Shown: positions 44,115 to 56,200 of the stretch, piece after piece
Layout: every line of letters begins with the position of its first letter
Position numbering within the stretch: the first letter of the stretch is position 1
Assembly: GCA_004335635.1 (NCBI GenBank)
Contig: QAXH01005175.1
Coordinates: 159 to 64,158, forward strand
Source: Chloromonas sp. AAM2
Taxonomy: Eukaryota > Chlorophyta > Chlorophyceae > Chlamydomonadales > Chlamydomonadaceae
Length of the DNA: 64,000 nucleotides
Reading direction: 5' to 3'
The notes under the pieces: model-generated
Databases searched by the model: none
What the model was told of the DNA's origin: nothing
What the model saw: the letters and a program-made list of their open reading frames with translations, nothing else
Translations under genes and position numbers: made by a program

Positions 44115-45751
44115 ACCTGATCACAGTTATCAACCATCATCCAGGCTGTTGGTGCATTTCTGGTGTGCGTCACATGACCTTTCCAAGTATTGCATGATGT
44201 GACCAAATGTGTGTTTGAAGGGGCATCTTATGAAATGAGAATAGGTTGAAACTGATGATGGTTACCGCCATTTGAACTGGCCGCTTGCAGGCATCAGACA
44301 GGACCATTCAGCACGGGTGCCACCTGTCACTGTTTGGCTACTGCATTTTGTGCTTTGCAAATGGCAGTGGGAGAAAATGGGGGGACTGAGACTTAATGTG
44401 ATTGAGAATGACGTGACGCTTCAACCGAAGTTGCAGTGCAGCTAGTATGATCAATAGCAAGGTGCTGCATGTGGCCGGCCCCTTACGGCTCGCCACAAGG
44501 CTCGAGTCTTCATGTGCCGTGGACTGCCCCAGTGCTGGTGTTTGACCAAGTGCATACCAGAGAAAGGGTGGCATCAAGGACAAGCATCACACCTCGCCTG
44601 CTGTCACAGCCCCTGTGCAGTCCCATGTGTGGGCTACACCACGTCATGGCTGCACCAGTGCCAGCAAGAGGCCGAGCTTGCGCACGCTGAGTGACTTGCC
44701 CACCCAGGTAAGGTTTGAGAGGCGCACGACCATGAGGCACACAGGCGTGCTCAATTCAGCATGGGTGGAGTGGCTGATGGGCTATGGGGAAGGGTGGACC
44801 AGCGTTTAGTTCAAAAAAAAAGAAGTTTGCCAGTTCTGGGACAATTCCTGGGAGTACCACTGGACCAGTGTTGTCCGTGGTGCTCACAGGGGCTGTGGCC
44901 ACACAGTGACTGTGTGTGTCAGGCAAACATGGGTGTATTCGCATCCACAAACATCCACGTTATTGCGCATTACACATAGGCGTCGCCGCCACTCATTTCA
45001 AAAGTGAGATCGCTGCGTAGGCCAATTCACAAAAAGGAGCGCCAAATAGTCCGGAACGAGTTACCCCCATGTTTTATTGTCCGGAGTTTTACTCCCTCTG
45101 TTTTATTGCAGTCTCTCTGGTTTGTGTAGCCTAGCACCAGCTCACTTCTCACGCGTGAGAAAACAGAACTCCGAGTACTCGAATCGAGAACAGAACTGGG
45201 AGTCACACAAGAACTGGCAAACTTTGTTTTTTTCTCTCCACGGGGTGAAGTTCACTTTACAGCGTGTCTTGTCCAGGGTGTGTGGTTTGGACGTGCGTGA
45301 AGGCAAGGCGCCTTGATGCAGCTTGGCATTGCAGATGCAGCGCAATGATGCGGCGTCAAATTCCACATGACTGCGACCCTGTGTCATTTCAGAGCGATCC
45401 ATGCACCAACACCGCAAGAGGGCTGAAGAATGGGCAGCGTCAAAGGCCAGCGATTGAAATGCTGGCAGCATATGTTCAAGAGACCTGCGCTGTTCAGCTA
45501 AGCCGTCCAAGATTGAGTCTTGGAGCCACAAAAAATGATGACGTGTAAACAAAACACACAAAGTGCACAAACGGTCAAATGCGCATATTTGCAATAACAG
45601 ACGGGCAATCAACGCGCAGGCACACAAGTGCCAGCCAGCGTCAGCACCACAACACAATTGTGGCTGCAGCCCTGGTCGACACTTGCTTCGGTGTGTGAAG
45701 TTGCAATTGTCTCGAGTTTGCCCCCCTTCCCCCTCCCCAGCGTGCTTCCAG
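44115..45751. other. Region between the Pro/Gln-rich gene and the zinc-finger-like gene
   Basis: Contains the family-A element 44813-45233. A strong polypyrimidine acceptor (CCCCCTCCCCAG) at 45729-45740 just before the next gene's start implies a 5'-UTR or coding exon somewhere in this interval. None was identified. No other feature seen. Confidence 0.5.
44813..45233. mobile_element. MITE-like element, family A, longest copy (~421 bp)
   Basis: Left end: A run then AGAAGTTTGCCAGTTCTGGG, ACAATTCCTGGGAGTACCAC, TGGACCAGTGTTG. Right end: AAGAACTGGCAAACTTTG then a T run. The interior has no good reading frame and includes a CCGGAGTTTTACTCCCTCTG/GTTTTATTG section not shared with the shorter copies. 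Pairing of these two ends as one element is inferred. Confidence 0.65.
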
Positions 45752-47171
45752 ATGAGCAGGAAAAGAGCTCGCGCAGTACTGGCCTCATGCGTATCACAAT
45801 CAGGCGATGCTGGGGCGCACAGCAGCAGCGGGAGCGTGACGGTTGAAGAGCACCACCCAGCCTGCAAGAGGACGTCTCAGGCCGATGAACCCATGACGCC
45901 CGGCCTGGCAGCTCTGTTGCAAGGAGATTACAGCTACTACCCGGGCACACAGATGCCTGTGGACGGGTGGTTTCAAGGATGCAGGTGCGCCTCGGTATTC
46001 TTGACCCCACCCTGGGAGTGACTTGGTACCACCGCATACGAGCTCAATGATGCATGGCCAATGCGTCGTGGAATGTGCATCTCCTGCTGCAAATGCGCTG
46101 GCCAGTCAGCTTCCGAAATGTCAACTCTGTAACAGCTCAGCACCCAACTCCACTTCTGTCTCTTCCGCGCAGGGGTTGCCGACGCCGCACGGCCCACAGC
46201 ATTCGCAATCGCGCGCACGATGAGGTGCCTGCATGCTGCAAGTAAGTGCGGTCTCGGCAGTTTCGCTTCTTGGTTGCAGTTGACAGATGGAATGCTAACA
46301 GGCTGCCTTGACCTTGCTGTAATCCGCAGCTGCGCGCAGCAAGCCTTCAGGGAACATCCGGATGTTTGCGCCCTCAACCTGCCAAGCGCCGACGGTCGCC
46401 AGCGATTGACCGATATACAGCGTCTCGCCGTGGTAAGTTGGGACCACTTCCTCGTCATTTATGCCTGCTAACGTTGCACTGGCATGTGGTCCATAGGCAT
46501 GGTGGATTATTAAGTTTGCATGTGTGCATGACCATGGTCGCTTGCATGGATTAGTGTTTTGGACTGCGATTGCTTACATGCAATGCATGGCATGCTTGAC
46601 CTGACTGGTGCATAATTGGCGTCTGTTCATAACGTGCATGGTGCTGCTGCTCCTGCAGAACATCATGGAAGGCCACAAAGCCAAGTACCAGGAGGCCATG
46701 AGTGCTGTTCAGCCTGCTCCATACTCTGCCCCCAACCTTCAAACCCACACCACTGACAGCTCCGGACCTTGCTACAAACAGCACGCCTCCATGCCACGGA
46801 CAGCAGCCTCCCCAAGCGTTCAACTCAAGCACCCATCCCCAGCTGCTGTCATGAGCTCTGCGCACTACATGCTGCCCATAACCTCCCAGCGTGTTCAACA
46901 GAGCGCATACTACCAATCAGCACCTGCCACGACAAGCAACCAGAGCCATGCGCCACCCTTGCTTCCCTGTGCACAATCTGTGGAGTGCAACGCAACGTCG
47001 CCTGCCGGTGCTGTGGGACTGTCATCAAAGAGACCAAGGGAGGAGGAAGGCTGCTTGCCTGCACAAGTTAAGAGCCGACGTGCCAACAGCAGTAGCAACA
47101 GCAGCAACAGCAGCATGCTGTTCTACCCACAACTGGTACACAAGCAGCACCAAAGTGCTTGCATGTATTGA
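45752..47171 (+). CDS. Small basic protein with possible divergent GATA-type zinc finger
   Basis: Four exons: 45752-45984, 46173-46241, 46330-46432 and 46659-47171 (305 residues, phases close). MSRKRARAV at the start looks like a nuclear localisation signal. Residues about 77-105 contain CRGC, 18 residues, then CCNC (GCRGC...VPACCNCAQQAF), matching the C-X2-C-X18-C-X2-C spacing of plant/algal GATA fingers, though the usual TP-W motif is absent. It is followed by FREHPDVC, LTDIQRLAVNIMEGHKAKYQ and a Ser/Gln/Asn-rich tail with KRPREEE and KSRRANSSSNSSNSS. An acceptor-like CCCAG lies 11 bases upstream of the ATG, so the real N-terminus may begin in an upstream exon. Zinc binding and DNA binding are inference; it could be an unrelated Cys-rich protein. 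Confidence 0.5.
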
Positions 47172-50100
47172 CGTGCTGCAAGGATATATATGTCACAATG
47201 CCAATGGCCGTCACCCATAGATGGGAAGCTGAGGCCTTGTGATCATCACCCGAGGATGAATGTGACAACGTTGCAACAAGGTGCAATCAACATCGACAAA
47301 GCATGCTACTCAATGGCTTATGTCATTTGGTATGTCAAAAAGCACATGCCATGGTTGAGTTAGAAAGGCCTGGCCTGTTGTGATGCCCTTTTGCTGGATG
47401 GTGTTACGGGAGCTTCAGCTCAACAAGGTGTAGATTATGGCGGATTTCCCACTGCTCCCTATCACCTCATGCAACTCACACTTAGTGCAACTCAGGCTTA
47501 GTGCTTTTCATTAGCACTGCCTATATCCTGCTCAGCCCCATGGCCCTACCCGGCCGGCTGTGAGCTGTTTGCATTGGGGCAGTGAGACTAACCAAGAATA
47601 CCCATAAGAATAATCCGGATCGCATGATGCACTGCTGCAAGAGGCAGCTGTAGCTGATGCGTTGGACTTCCAGTACAAACCTAGGGATGCCGTAGAAACG
47701 GCTGAACCCTCACTCAATCTCCACACCGGACTGTACACTAGTCACGCAAGTGGTAATCCCAGATGAGTGGCTATTCGACCTATTCTGACACGGCACAGAG
47801 GGTGTGGGTGCATTTGCCTCCTCCCTGGGTGCCTGGGCTGAGGCATGCAGGGCCACCTGCCCTGCCCGTTTTGGGACATGATGCTTGGCGTGAAGGCAGG
47901 CCGTTGTTGAGCGGGCCCTTTCATGCGTGACGTGTGCCATGACCGATTCTTGGCATCATCAACCAGAGTGATTGCTTTGACCCGGCTTGCTTATGGTATT
48001 GAGAATTGAATGAAGGTGCTGTTTGTATCCTTCAAGGGAGGGATTGGATTTCACCAGGAGCTTCACAGGAGCTTTGCTTGTCTCCATTGTAGGCTCGCAA
48101 CTCCTGCCACCCAACCAGTTGGTATTGTCAGGTTCTTTTGAGCCTGCTTCTTTTTGCTGACCAGTGCGATGAGCACATACGTGACCATGCACTGAGTGTG
48201 CTCAGAAATCAAGCCACACAACAGATTGTGGCGACCTATGCTACGATTGCGGATCAAGTGCTGCGATTCATCACGTGAGATGCCAGGGGCTGTGTAATTC
48301 ATCGAGTTATGATTCATCATGACGCTGTCAGGAGTCTTCTCCAGCAGCTAGGACTGGCCCATGTGACCGGACACTTGACCCCGGTACAATTTGCTGTGCT
48401 CTCTGCTGTTTCCATGGGTACCCGCAGTGATGTGGCTCATGACTAGTGGCAACTGCAACATGCAGCATCTTGGCTTCTAATGGCTTAACATTCAACACTG
48501 AGGCTCTTGCCAAGGATTGGTGGTCTGCTCTCTTTCGGATTGCTTGCTTTGTTCCATGCCTTCAGTGTTTTCTCTTTCGCAACCCTTCTTTAGTCGGCAA
48601 GAGCATGTGTCTAACTCTTGCCTTGACCACACCACGCCACGTTGCACCTGCTGACCTCCTTTTTCTGAGCTCCGCTTGTGGTGTTGCTGGTCCAGACTGC
48701 AACATTTGATAGGAGACTGGCACTGTGCTAGGGTAGTGACAGAGTTGCTAGCGTGCTTGCAAGATTGACCCTGGGCAGAGACACACACACACACACTGTT
48801 TTTTGCATCGTCGTCTCCGGTTGAACTTGCGTTCAGAGCCTGTTACAAGCATGTGGGTATTGTCCCGTTCGCTTGGCTGGGCACTTGTCAAGCAGGCGGC
48901 AAAGATCCTGCAATGAATTCCATCAGTTGTTTGATCACTCGCTTTGACTTTCCTGTAACAGTTGAATTCAACATCAACAGTTGAGACCATCTATTCGATT
49001 ATGAAGGCAGCACTACATCCCTCATGCCTGCTTGTGTGGGTATACAGCGCAGGTGTATTTGTCAGAGCAAGGCAAACAGAGCATGCTGAACTACTGTATA
49101 TCTGATCGCTCCCAGTGAGTGTTATGGCACAAACGCCATCCACGCAGATCACAGGAAAAACGGTTGACAAACAATCCAGCGACGCTTTGAGCCATGAACT
49201 GCACTCAGTTCCTTATCCTTCACACGAAGGGGCAGCTAGATCAGCAGCTCGTCCACAAGGACGCATAATTAAATCCACATTGTGTAAGCGGGAATTCCAA
49301 CGTCTGACTGTTGTGGAATGCTAACATGAGGTGTCTGACAGAGCTAAAAAACACCGAGCCCACATGCGCATATGCTTGTTGCACAAGGTCAGGGCTGGCA
49401 CTGAATGCACCTATCGACTTTTTTAATGGTCTTGGTGACCTGTATTAGCACGCTTGGCTCTGTATGCTGTAATTTGGCACTGTGGTTAGGAATGCTCACG
49501 GTGCTAATGTCAGGCTGGGAAAATTCTTTTCACACCAGGACGTTGCTAGCTGATGCCATATGTACCATCCAATGTGACACACCTGGTGCTGAACCGGCTA
49601 ATATGTACCGGCTACTCCCAAAATATGGATGTACTGTAGTTTACTAGCTTCGTTGCTTCACGTCCAAGGCTGCAGGACAATGGGCTCAGTGCAGCGTATT
49701 GTGAAAACAGCAATTGTGAAGCATGGGTCAACCGATAAATGCCATCAGCATGGAACTCCCACTGCACCCCACGCCTGGGCAATGGCGGGTGTGGCACTGG
49801 TCAGCACTCAGCACAGCTGATCGACATCGCAAACACATTGACGAAAATTCTGTGCGTGCACCTTATGCAAGTTGTGGCCGGACGCATGGTGGCAACCTTG
49901 GGCCTGTGCCAGCTGCCAGCAGGGTTGCGGCGCGAGCGGATAGAATCAACCCCTGCCGCAGCAATTCTGTGTGTGTGCGCGTGTGTGTTTCTGCGTGTTG
50001 AATTTGCTGGTTGCATGCTTGACAATGCAGGCCTACTGCTTTCCAGCGGCTCGATGGTATACTGATAGGAGCACCAGAAACACAGATAAGCGCTCCAGAA

Positions 50101-50347
50101 AGACAGCAAACATCAAGGCGTATATTACAGAGGGGGATCACTGTCTATAGCCTCATGATGAGCACACAGGGCTGTTCATTGTCATATTGGTTGCTTGGAC
50201 CAACCAACTTGCGCCTGGGGCAAAATGTTCTCATCCAAGGATCCCGGCCCTGCTACCGCAGCAATGTGGCGCCTGTGCTGACGGTGCTGGAAGCATAGAC
50301 CTCAAGTGCCGTCAGGAAAAACACACCAGGTACTGGCACCAAGCTGA
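47172..50347. other. Convergent intergenic region, about 3.2 kb
   Basis: Between the zinc-finger-like gene stop and the WrbA stop. I found a short CA run (48779-48797) and no repeat-family copy. Several frames of 60-100 codons exist on both strands (for example 48446-48709 plus, 48492-48794 minus), but none has splice-phase or motif support. Confidence 0.5.
50125..50129 (-). terminator. Candidate TGTAA polyadenylation signal of the WrbA-type gene
   Basis: Minus-strand TGTAA about 219 bases downstream of the stop at 50348-50350; this is the green-algal consensus word and the nearest occurrence in the 3' flank. Confidence 0.4.
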
Positions 50348-52738
50348 TCAAGCTGCAAGCTTCTTGGCGACCTTGGCGAACGCGGAACCCTGCAATGCAG
50401 AGCAGGTACCAAACAAACCTCAACCATATGCTGTTTACATTCTGTGTCTTCCGTCAGGCTGCTCTATGCGCTTCACTGCCCAGAAATAGCAATGTTAGCA
50501 ATGTGAATGAAACATTTAAACGTTTGCTTGACAGACACAACAGCGAACAGGGGCAGCGAAACAACCTCACAACCCAGGAACTTATCCAACTGTTACATCA
50601 GAATCTGTAAAGGGCGTCTGGCACTGTGTGTGCATGTGTATGTGTGTGCCAGAGTATGTATGTGTGCCTCGTTTTCCTTCGCAGCGCTTGTTCACACTTC
50701 ACAGGATGTTCAGGATGGAGCAATCATAAGACGCTTAGCACAGAACCAGAGGTTTCAATCCCTCTGTAGCAAGATCTTGCGCCTTTCTCACCGCTGCAGT
50801 GGCGTAGTCCAGCTCCTTCGCGGATGGCTGACGGGAGCCGTCAGCACCGGCCAGGCAGCCGGGGCCCCAGGGGGAGCCGCCATGCGCCTCGGACAGGTCA
50901 AACTGGGTCCCGGGGCAGCAGTAGCCGCCAGGGACGAAGATCATGCCATGGTGGGTCTGCAGGTGTGGTGAAGCGCTGTCCATGTACAGGATGGGTATAT
51001 GGGACATGCAAGCTACACTAACGGTTTGGCCGTGCGTTTGTCAGTTTAAACAGACCGGGGTGTGAAGCAGGGCAACTTAGAAATTCTGGAACTGCCATTC
51101 GGAACTTACAACAGGTGGTGGTTAGTGAGAGCAAAGGCCATGCGCAGGTAGACATGTGTTGCAAGGAGTGGTTGATACACACAACACCTTTGCAATGCGG
51201 GTGTGCTGATGTTGCACATGGAGCTTAAGCTATCTGATCATCTTCTTTTCAACTTGTCGAACGATATAGATATAAATAGGCATCCAGTCACTCACCAAGT
51301 TGTTAACCACTGAGATGTGGGTTGTCTCCTGCCCACCATTCTGTGTGGCTGTCGAGGTAAACAGTGCGTATGGCTTCATGGCCAAGGAACCCTTGGACCA
51401 GTCTGCATGACCAGGATACATTAGGCAGGCAACACATACATCAGACGCATGTCCGGCGCTACATGTGGTAGCGAACAGACAGCAAGCAACTCTGAAGACA
51501 GTAGCCACAGCCATTGTGTCAACTGGAGGGGAGAGAATCAACTAAAGGGGGCGAGGGGCGAGGTTAGACATGCACCTCTTGTGTGCGTTAGGTAGCAAGC
51601 GACTCTGAAGGCAGAAGACGCAGCCATCGTGTTGTGAGGAAAGTTCATGTGGAAGGGCAAGATGAGACATGCACCACTTACGGCCGCCGGTGCTGTCAAG
51701 GAAGGACTTGAATTGGGCAGCTGCCGTGCCAAAACGTGTGGGAAAGCCAAAGACAAAGGCGTCAGCTTCTGGGAGTGTGTGCGAGTCAATCACAGGATCA
51801 TCACTCTTGGGTGGTGCGTGCATTTTCTCCAGGACTTCCTGTGGCAAAGTTTCAGCAACCTGCGACCGAGGCAGGCAACGGTCCACACGCAGGAGGTGTG
51901 TGAACAGCAGTTGGTGGGAAGAGAATACAGTTAGGCGTAGCTTCAATGTGGCAGAGGATCCCTTGTGCGGTAGATTCTTTTCTCATGTTGGCCAAGCCTG
52001 TGATCCAAACATTTGTAGTTGAGCTACACTAAGGTTATCCTTGATTCGCCCGCAAGGAACCTGGCAGGACCTGCGGATTCGCATTTCAAAACTCAACAGG
52101 TCCAGAGTTTGAGTAAACCGATAGCCTTCAGTGCCTCCTCCAGACTACAGGGATCTGCTGCCGCGATTGCGACTCAGATGGGTTCAGATGCCCAGATGCC
52201 CACGCAATTCACGACACACCTGGAAGAGCTTGACCTGCAGACAAGACAGACCATGTATCTTGTTCTTGTCTTGGAAATCGCGCCGTTCACCGGATCAATA
52301 GCGCGTGCGCGACGGTTGTTAATGTATAATTAGGTCAGATTCTTCTTCTGCTCACCTCAACGCCATCCACAGACTCGAGACCCTTCTTGTACGCCTGCAT
52401 GCATTGACCACAAGTGCGGTATTGCGATGATCATTGCGTCTCCAAGCCCTAGACCACTATTCAAAACTCACGAAGGTCTTACCTGGGCCATCGTGCGGAC
52501 GTGGCCATACATCCTGCACAACGAATAGGCATCAGCACAGCAGATGAGGTTCAGCAAGCAAATGAGGTTCGCGTGCAGCATCAGACAGGTTCTGCAGCCT
52601 GCCTGGAAACCTGCGCAGCCTGCTAAGTTTGATAAGCGATCGCTCCAACAGCAAGACGTGACAAAGCCAATGTCCGAGACGGTGTCTATAAGCTGCACTG
52701 CGGACTCACGAGTAGTAGATGATCCAGATTTTCACCAT
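50348..52738 (-). CDS. wrbA-like: NAD(P)H:quinone oxidoreductase, WrbA/FQR1 type (flavodoxin fold)
   Basis: Eight exons on the minus strand: 52738-52710, 52513-52483, 52394-52356, 52234-52220, 51859-51682, 51402-51296, 50956-50792 and 50389-50348 (201 residues, the family's usual length; all phases close). The FMN phosphate loop is IYYSMYGHV. Then come [61 protein letters not shown] and [20 protein letters not shown], ending [11 protein letters not shown]. WrbA enzymes are tetrameric FMN proteins that carry out two-electron quinone reduction and protect against redox cycling. There is no targeting extension, so it is probably cytosolic. The fourth exon is only 15 bases (VKLFQ). It lies downstream of the OPR-like gene on the same strand. 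Confidence 0.95.
51203..51280 (-). repeat. Dispersed repeat family B, copy 6 (reverse)
   Basis: On the minus strand: TATTTATATCTATATCGTTC, GACAAGTTGAAAAGAAGATG and AGCTCCATGTGCAACATCAG. It begins 16 bases inside the WrbA intron after the donor at 51296, so it is close to a splice site. It is the most diverged copy. Confidence 0.7.
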
Positions 52739-53265
52739 TTTCTTGACTGGCGCTGGTTGGGGTTTCTCGACGTCTGTGCCGAAGCAGCAGGCCAGTGGCA
52801 TTAGCACGACGTTTGCTGTGTTTGTGGAAGACTCGCCCCTGCTCAAGCTCAACTTACCTCATTACACCCGTTACGATGCTTACGTTGCGCACAAATTTTC
52901 TGGTGCTCTCTGTGTTCCAGAAGACTGCCAACGTGGTGCAGCAGGACACGTGACCCCTGATGATTTCGTACGCCATGCAAGTGCCAAATGTACCACAATC
53001 ACCATTCTTCAATGAATCAGTTGTGCGCAGCTCATCCCATGCCTGAGTGCATACTTGTAGGCCCTTGCATGAAGCAAGCTAGTACTTCAGCGACAGAGAG
53101 GAGGAGGCTCAGTCGGCAGGACACGTTCTTGAACTGGAAAACTGGCATGCGTGCCTGGCACATGTCTCATTTGAACCGTGTATAGTACTTCAGCTTCCAG
53201 GAGAAGGGTGCAGCAGGGTGCAGCAGCCAGGGTGCAGCAGCAAAGAAAAAGGTACTGATTGCATG
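52739..53265. other. Short region between OPR-like and WrbA genes
   Basis: Must hold the OPR-like 3' UTR and the WrbA promoter. No element recognised. A short GTGCAGCAG direct repeat occurs near 53207-53240. Confidence 0.5.
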
Positions 53266-56200
53266 TCAATTCAAGTTGTGGAGCTCAAGTATAAAGTCAG
53301 CAAGGTGTCCGTCAACTTTCAACAGTTGATGGCGACTGCCGCTGTCACAGCTGCTGTCAACATGAGCAGGGGCATGTGACGCTCTTGATGTTGAGGCGTT
53401 ATGCACATGATGTTGGACACATGACAACGGTGTAGTCCAAGGGCCTTGTGCGTGACCAGGATGAAGCTCACGGTGCTGCAACACGGCAGCCGCCTTGCTG
53501 TTTACCTGGCTGCCAGACCTACCAACACTCTGCCCGGGTAGTTCCTGACCAGCTGTCAGGCTAGCATTCAGAGCCGTCCTGCCTGCAGCAGCTAACCTGC
53601 GTCCACGCCTCTCAATAGCATCCAGCTTGGGGGCACGTGCTTGCAATGGGACCTGCCCACCCTCCCTGAACGTCCCACCACTCACTGACTCAGCCATGGC
53701 GCTGGGATCAGAGGGACCGGATGCATGCCAAGACAAAGCAACAGTGGACGGCAACTGTGTGTGTCTGCCATCAAGTGAAGAGGCAACGGCTTGCTGTCTG
53801 TAAGGTGCTGGCTGTGCTGGCTTGGCATCAGCTGGCGAGGCACGAGACACCTGCCGCCCGGAAATTGACATGCCCAAAGATTCACGCTCTTGGGGAAATC
53901 CACGATCAGCAACCTGGGATGGCTCTGAAACAGTCTTGCCAGTACAGGCAGCATAGGCACCAGCGGCCTGCGGCCTCGCTGCTTGCCGTGTCGTCTGTTG
54001 CATGGAGGCAAGTCGACCGGTTGCCATGTTGACTGCTGCAGCTGCACGCCGCACCTGCACATGTATTGCAGTATACAACAATCAAATACAACAAGTAAAG
54101 CCTTTGTTGAACAGACATCAGGGAAACTGTCACAGGACAGCCATGTAGACTGCCGTCGGCAGCAAGCCAATTGTTGTACTGGCATATGCGCACCACTGCC
54201 CCCTGCATATAATTCTTGCAATCACAAGGATAGTTACTGTCACGAACAGAGCATGGAGGCATAAATGCCATGCGACCAAACATGTAGATGACTTGACGGG
54301 CGAGAAGGCAAACAACAGCATACATTGTCAGGAGGAAATCAGCTCTAAACGCACGAACCACAAGGCACATTGGAGACCACTGGACCACACTGCCGTCTCT
54401 CAGCCCAGATTATTATCATCCAGATTTGAATGGAATCTCAGCAGGATTATGGTGTGACCGCACCCTCAAGGCAGGTCAAGGAAGTCCGTGCATGTGCTCA
54501 TGCGAACCATTACCTGTCCATACCGGTCGCTGACCAGTCGCTGCAGCGCTCTTTCCATAGCGGAGGCCAGCTTTGTTGGTGGGCGAAAGTTTAGCGATGA
54601 ATAAGCACCTCGCACCTGCACGGCACGGCAGACTGGGTGGTCTGGAAAACGTCAACAGGCTGCCAACTGTTGCAGATCTCACATGCTCACCGTAGCAAAC
54701 TGTTTGCTACCGTCAACAGGGCTCAAAGCAAGAGCACAACATGTGCAAAGGCACAGCGCACCACACCCCAATGTACTGTGCCACAAGCCTCTGGAGTGAT
54801 GCCAAAAGCAGGTGCTTGGCAGGCATGTGCATCACATGCTGATGCAGAGTGGCAACCCCTAGAAAACCATTGCCACAGTTGCCAGCGTTCAGAGCATGAG
54901 TCCTGGTTTCGTGGAATGCTGTTCCGTACTATGTGCAATTGATCAGCGCACCACAACGTAATGCATTGTGCCACAAGCCTCTGACTGACGCCGGAAGCAG
55001 GTAAAGGAGGCAACAGGCAAGCAAGGTTTACATGCATATGTCACAACCTTCTGGACTGATGCTGAGACAACGAAGGGGTGCCTACCTGCACCAGCTTGTC
55101 GGCTGGGAAGCTGGGTAGCAGCTGCTGACAGCGCGCCGCGTGCCACTGCATGAACTGCCGCCCAGGATGGTACCTGCCCAGTAGACATGAACGGCAGACA
55201 CTGTCAACAGGTGCCCCAAGAGGCTAGAGGCTAAAGGCTACAGTGCCGTGCCTGCAGAAGCTGAAGCTGCAATATTATGGTGTAAGATTGATGCAGGCTG
55301 ATAGAGGGCACTGAGAGGAAGCGTTCTGCAGCAAGGGAAGTAAGGGGGACGCTTGATGGACTCTTTATGCCTCGCTGCTTGGAACTTGGTGGCCCAAAAG
55401 AGGCGCTGATCATACCATTGACATTATAAACGCCAGCATATGACGGCGAGACGCACACAGTCAGAGCCAAGCAAACTCATTCAGCACAGACACAGTAGTC
55501 AATGCACCGAGGCTACTTGCTCGACAATGAATCCTTGATGCCACTCTCTCACCATGCATCCCCACCACCTGACCAATTGTTATCGAGCCACTGTCACTCT
55601 TCTACTGCCCAGGTTCTAGACAAACCCCCACACACTCGAGCATCTTCAAGCACCAAACGCCACAGAAATTACAAAAGCCACTTGCCCACCCTGATCAAGG
55701 CCTGAATTCACCTCAGCTCAGCGCATCCGTTGACAAACGCCGCCAGGTCCGAGGTGGTTGCGCTGCCCAGGTGCCCTGCCACGCCGCTGGTCACGTGCTC
55801 TAGGGCTGGCAGTTGGTCGGTTACCCATGTGCGGCGTGTGCGGGCCCGAGGGCCGAGGAGGGCGGGCAAGCAGCCCACCAGCTGACAAGCTGCACTGGAA
55901 CAGCTACCTGCACAAGACCACGCATGGCAGTCATAAGGAGGGTTAGAAAGCAGTGTTATACCACAGTGTTGTCAAGGCCAAGTTGGGCTAGAAAGAAGAG
56001 CAGTGTCAGACATTGTCACCTGTACAACACCATGCATGGCAATAATCAATAACAATGGGCTAGAAGGCAGACCAGTGCTAGATGCGAGCTGCTGGCATAG
56101 TATTACAGTTCACACCAAACAAAGTGTCAAAGGCTAGCATGAGCCGGGCAAGTGAGTGTTACTGCGCCCAGGCGCCTGCCTGATGGCCATTCAGCGAGTG

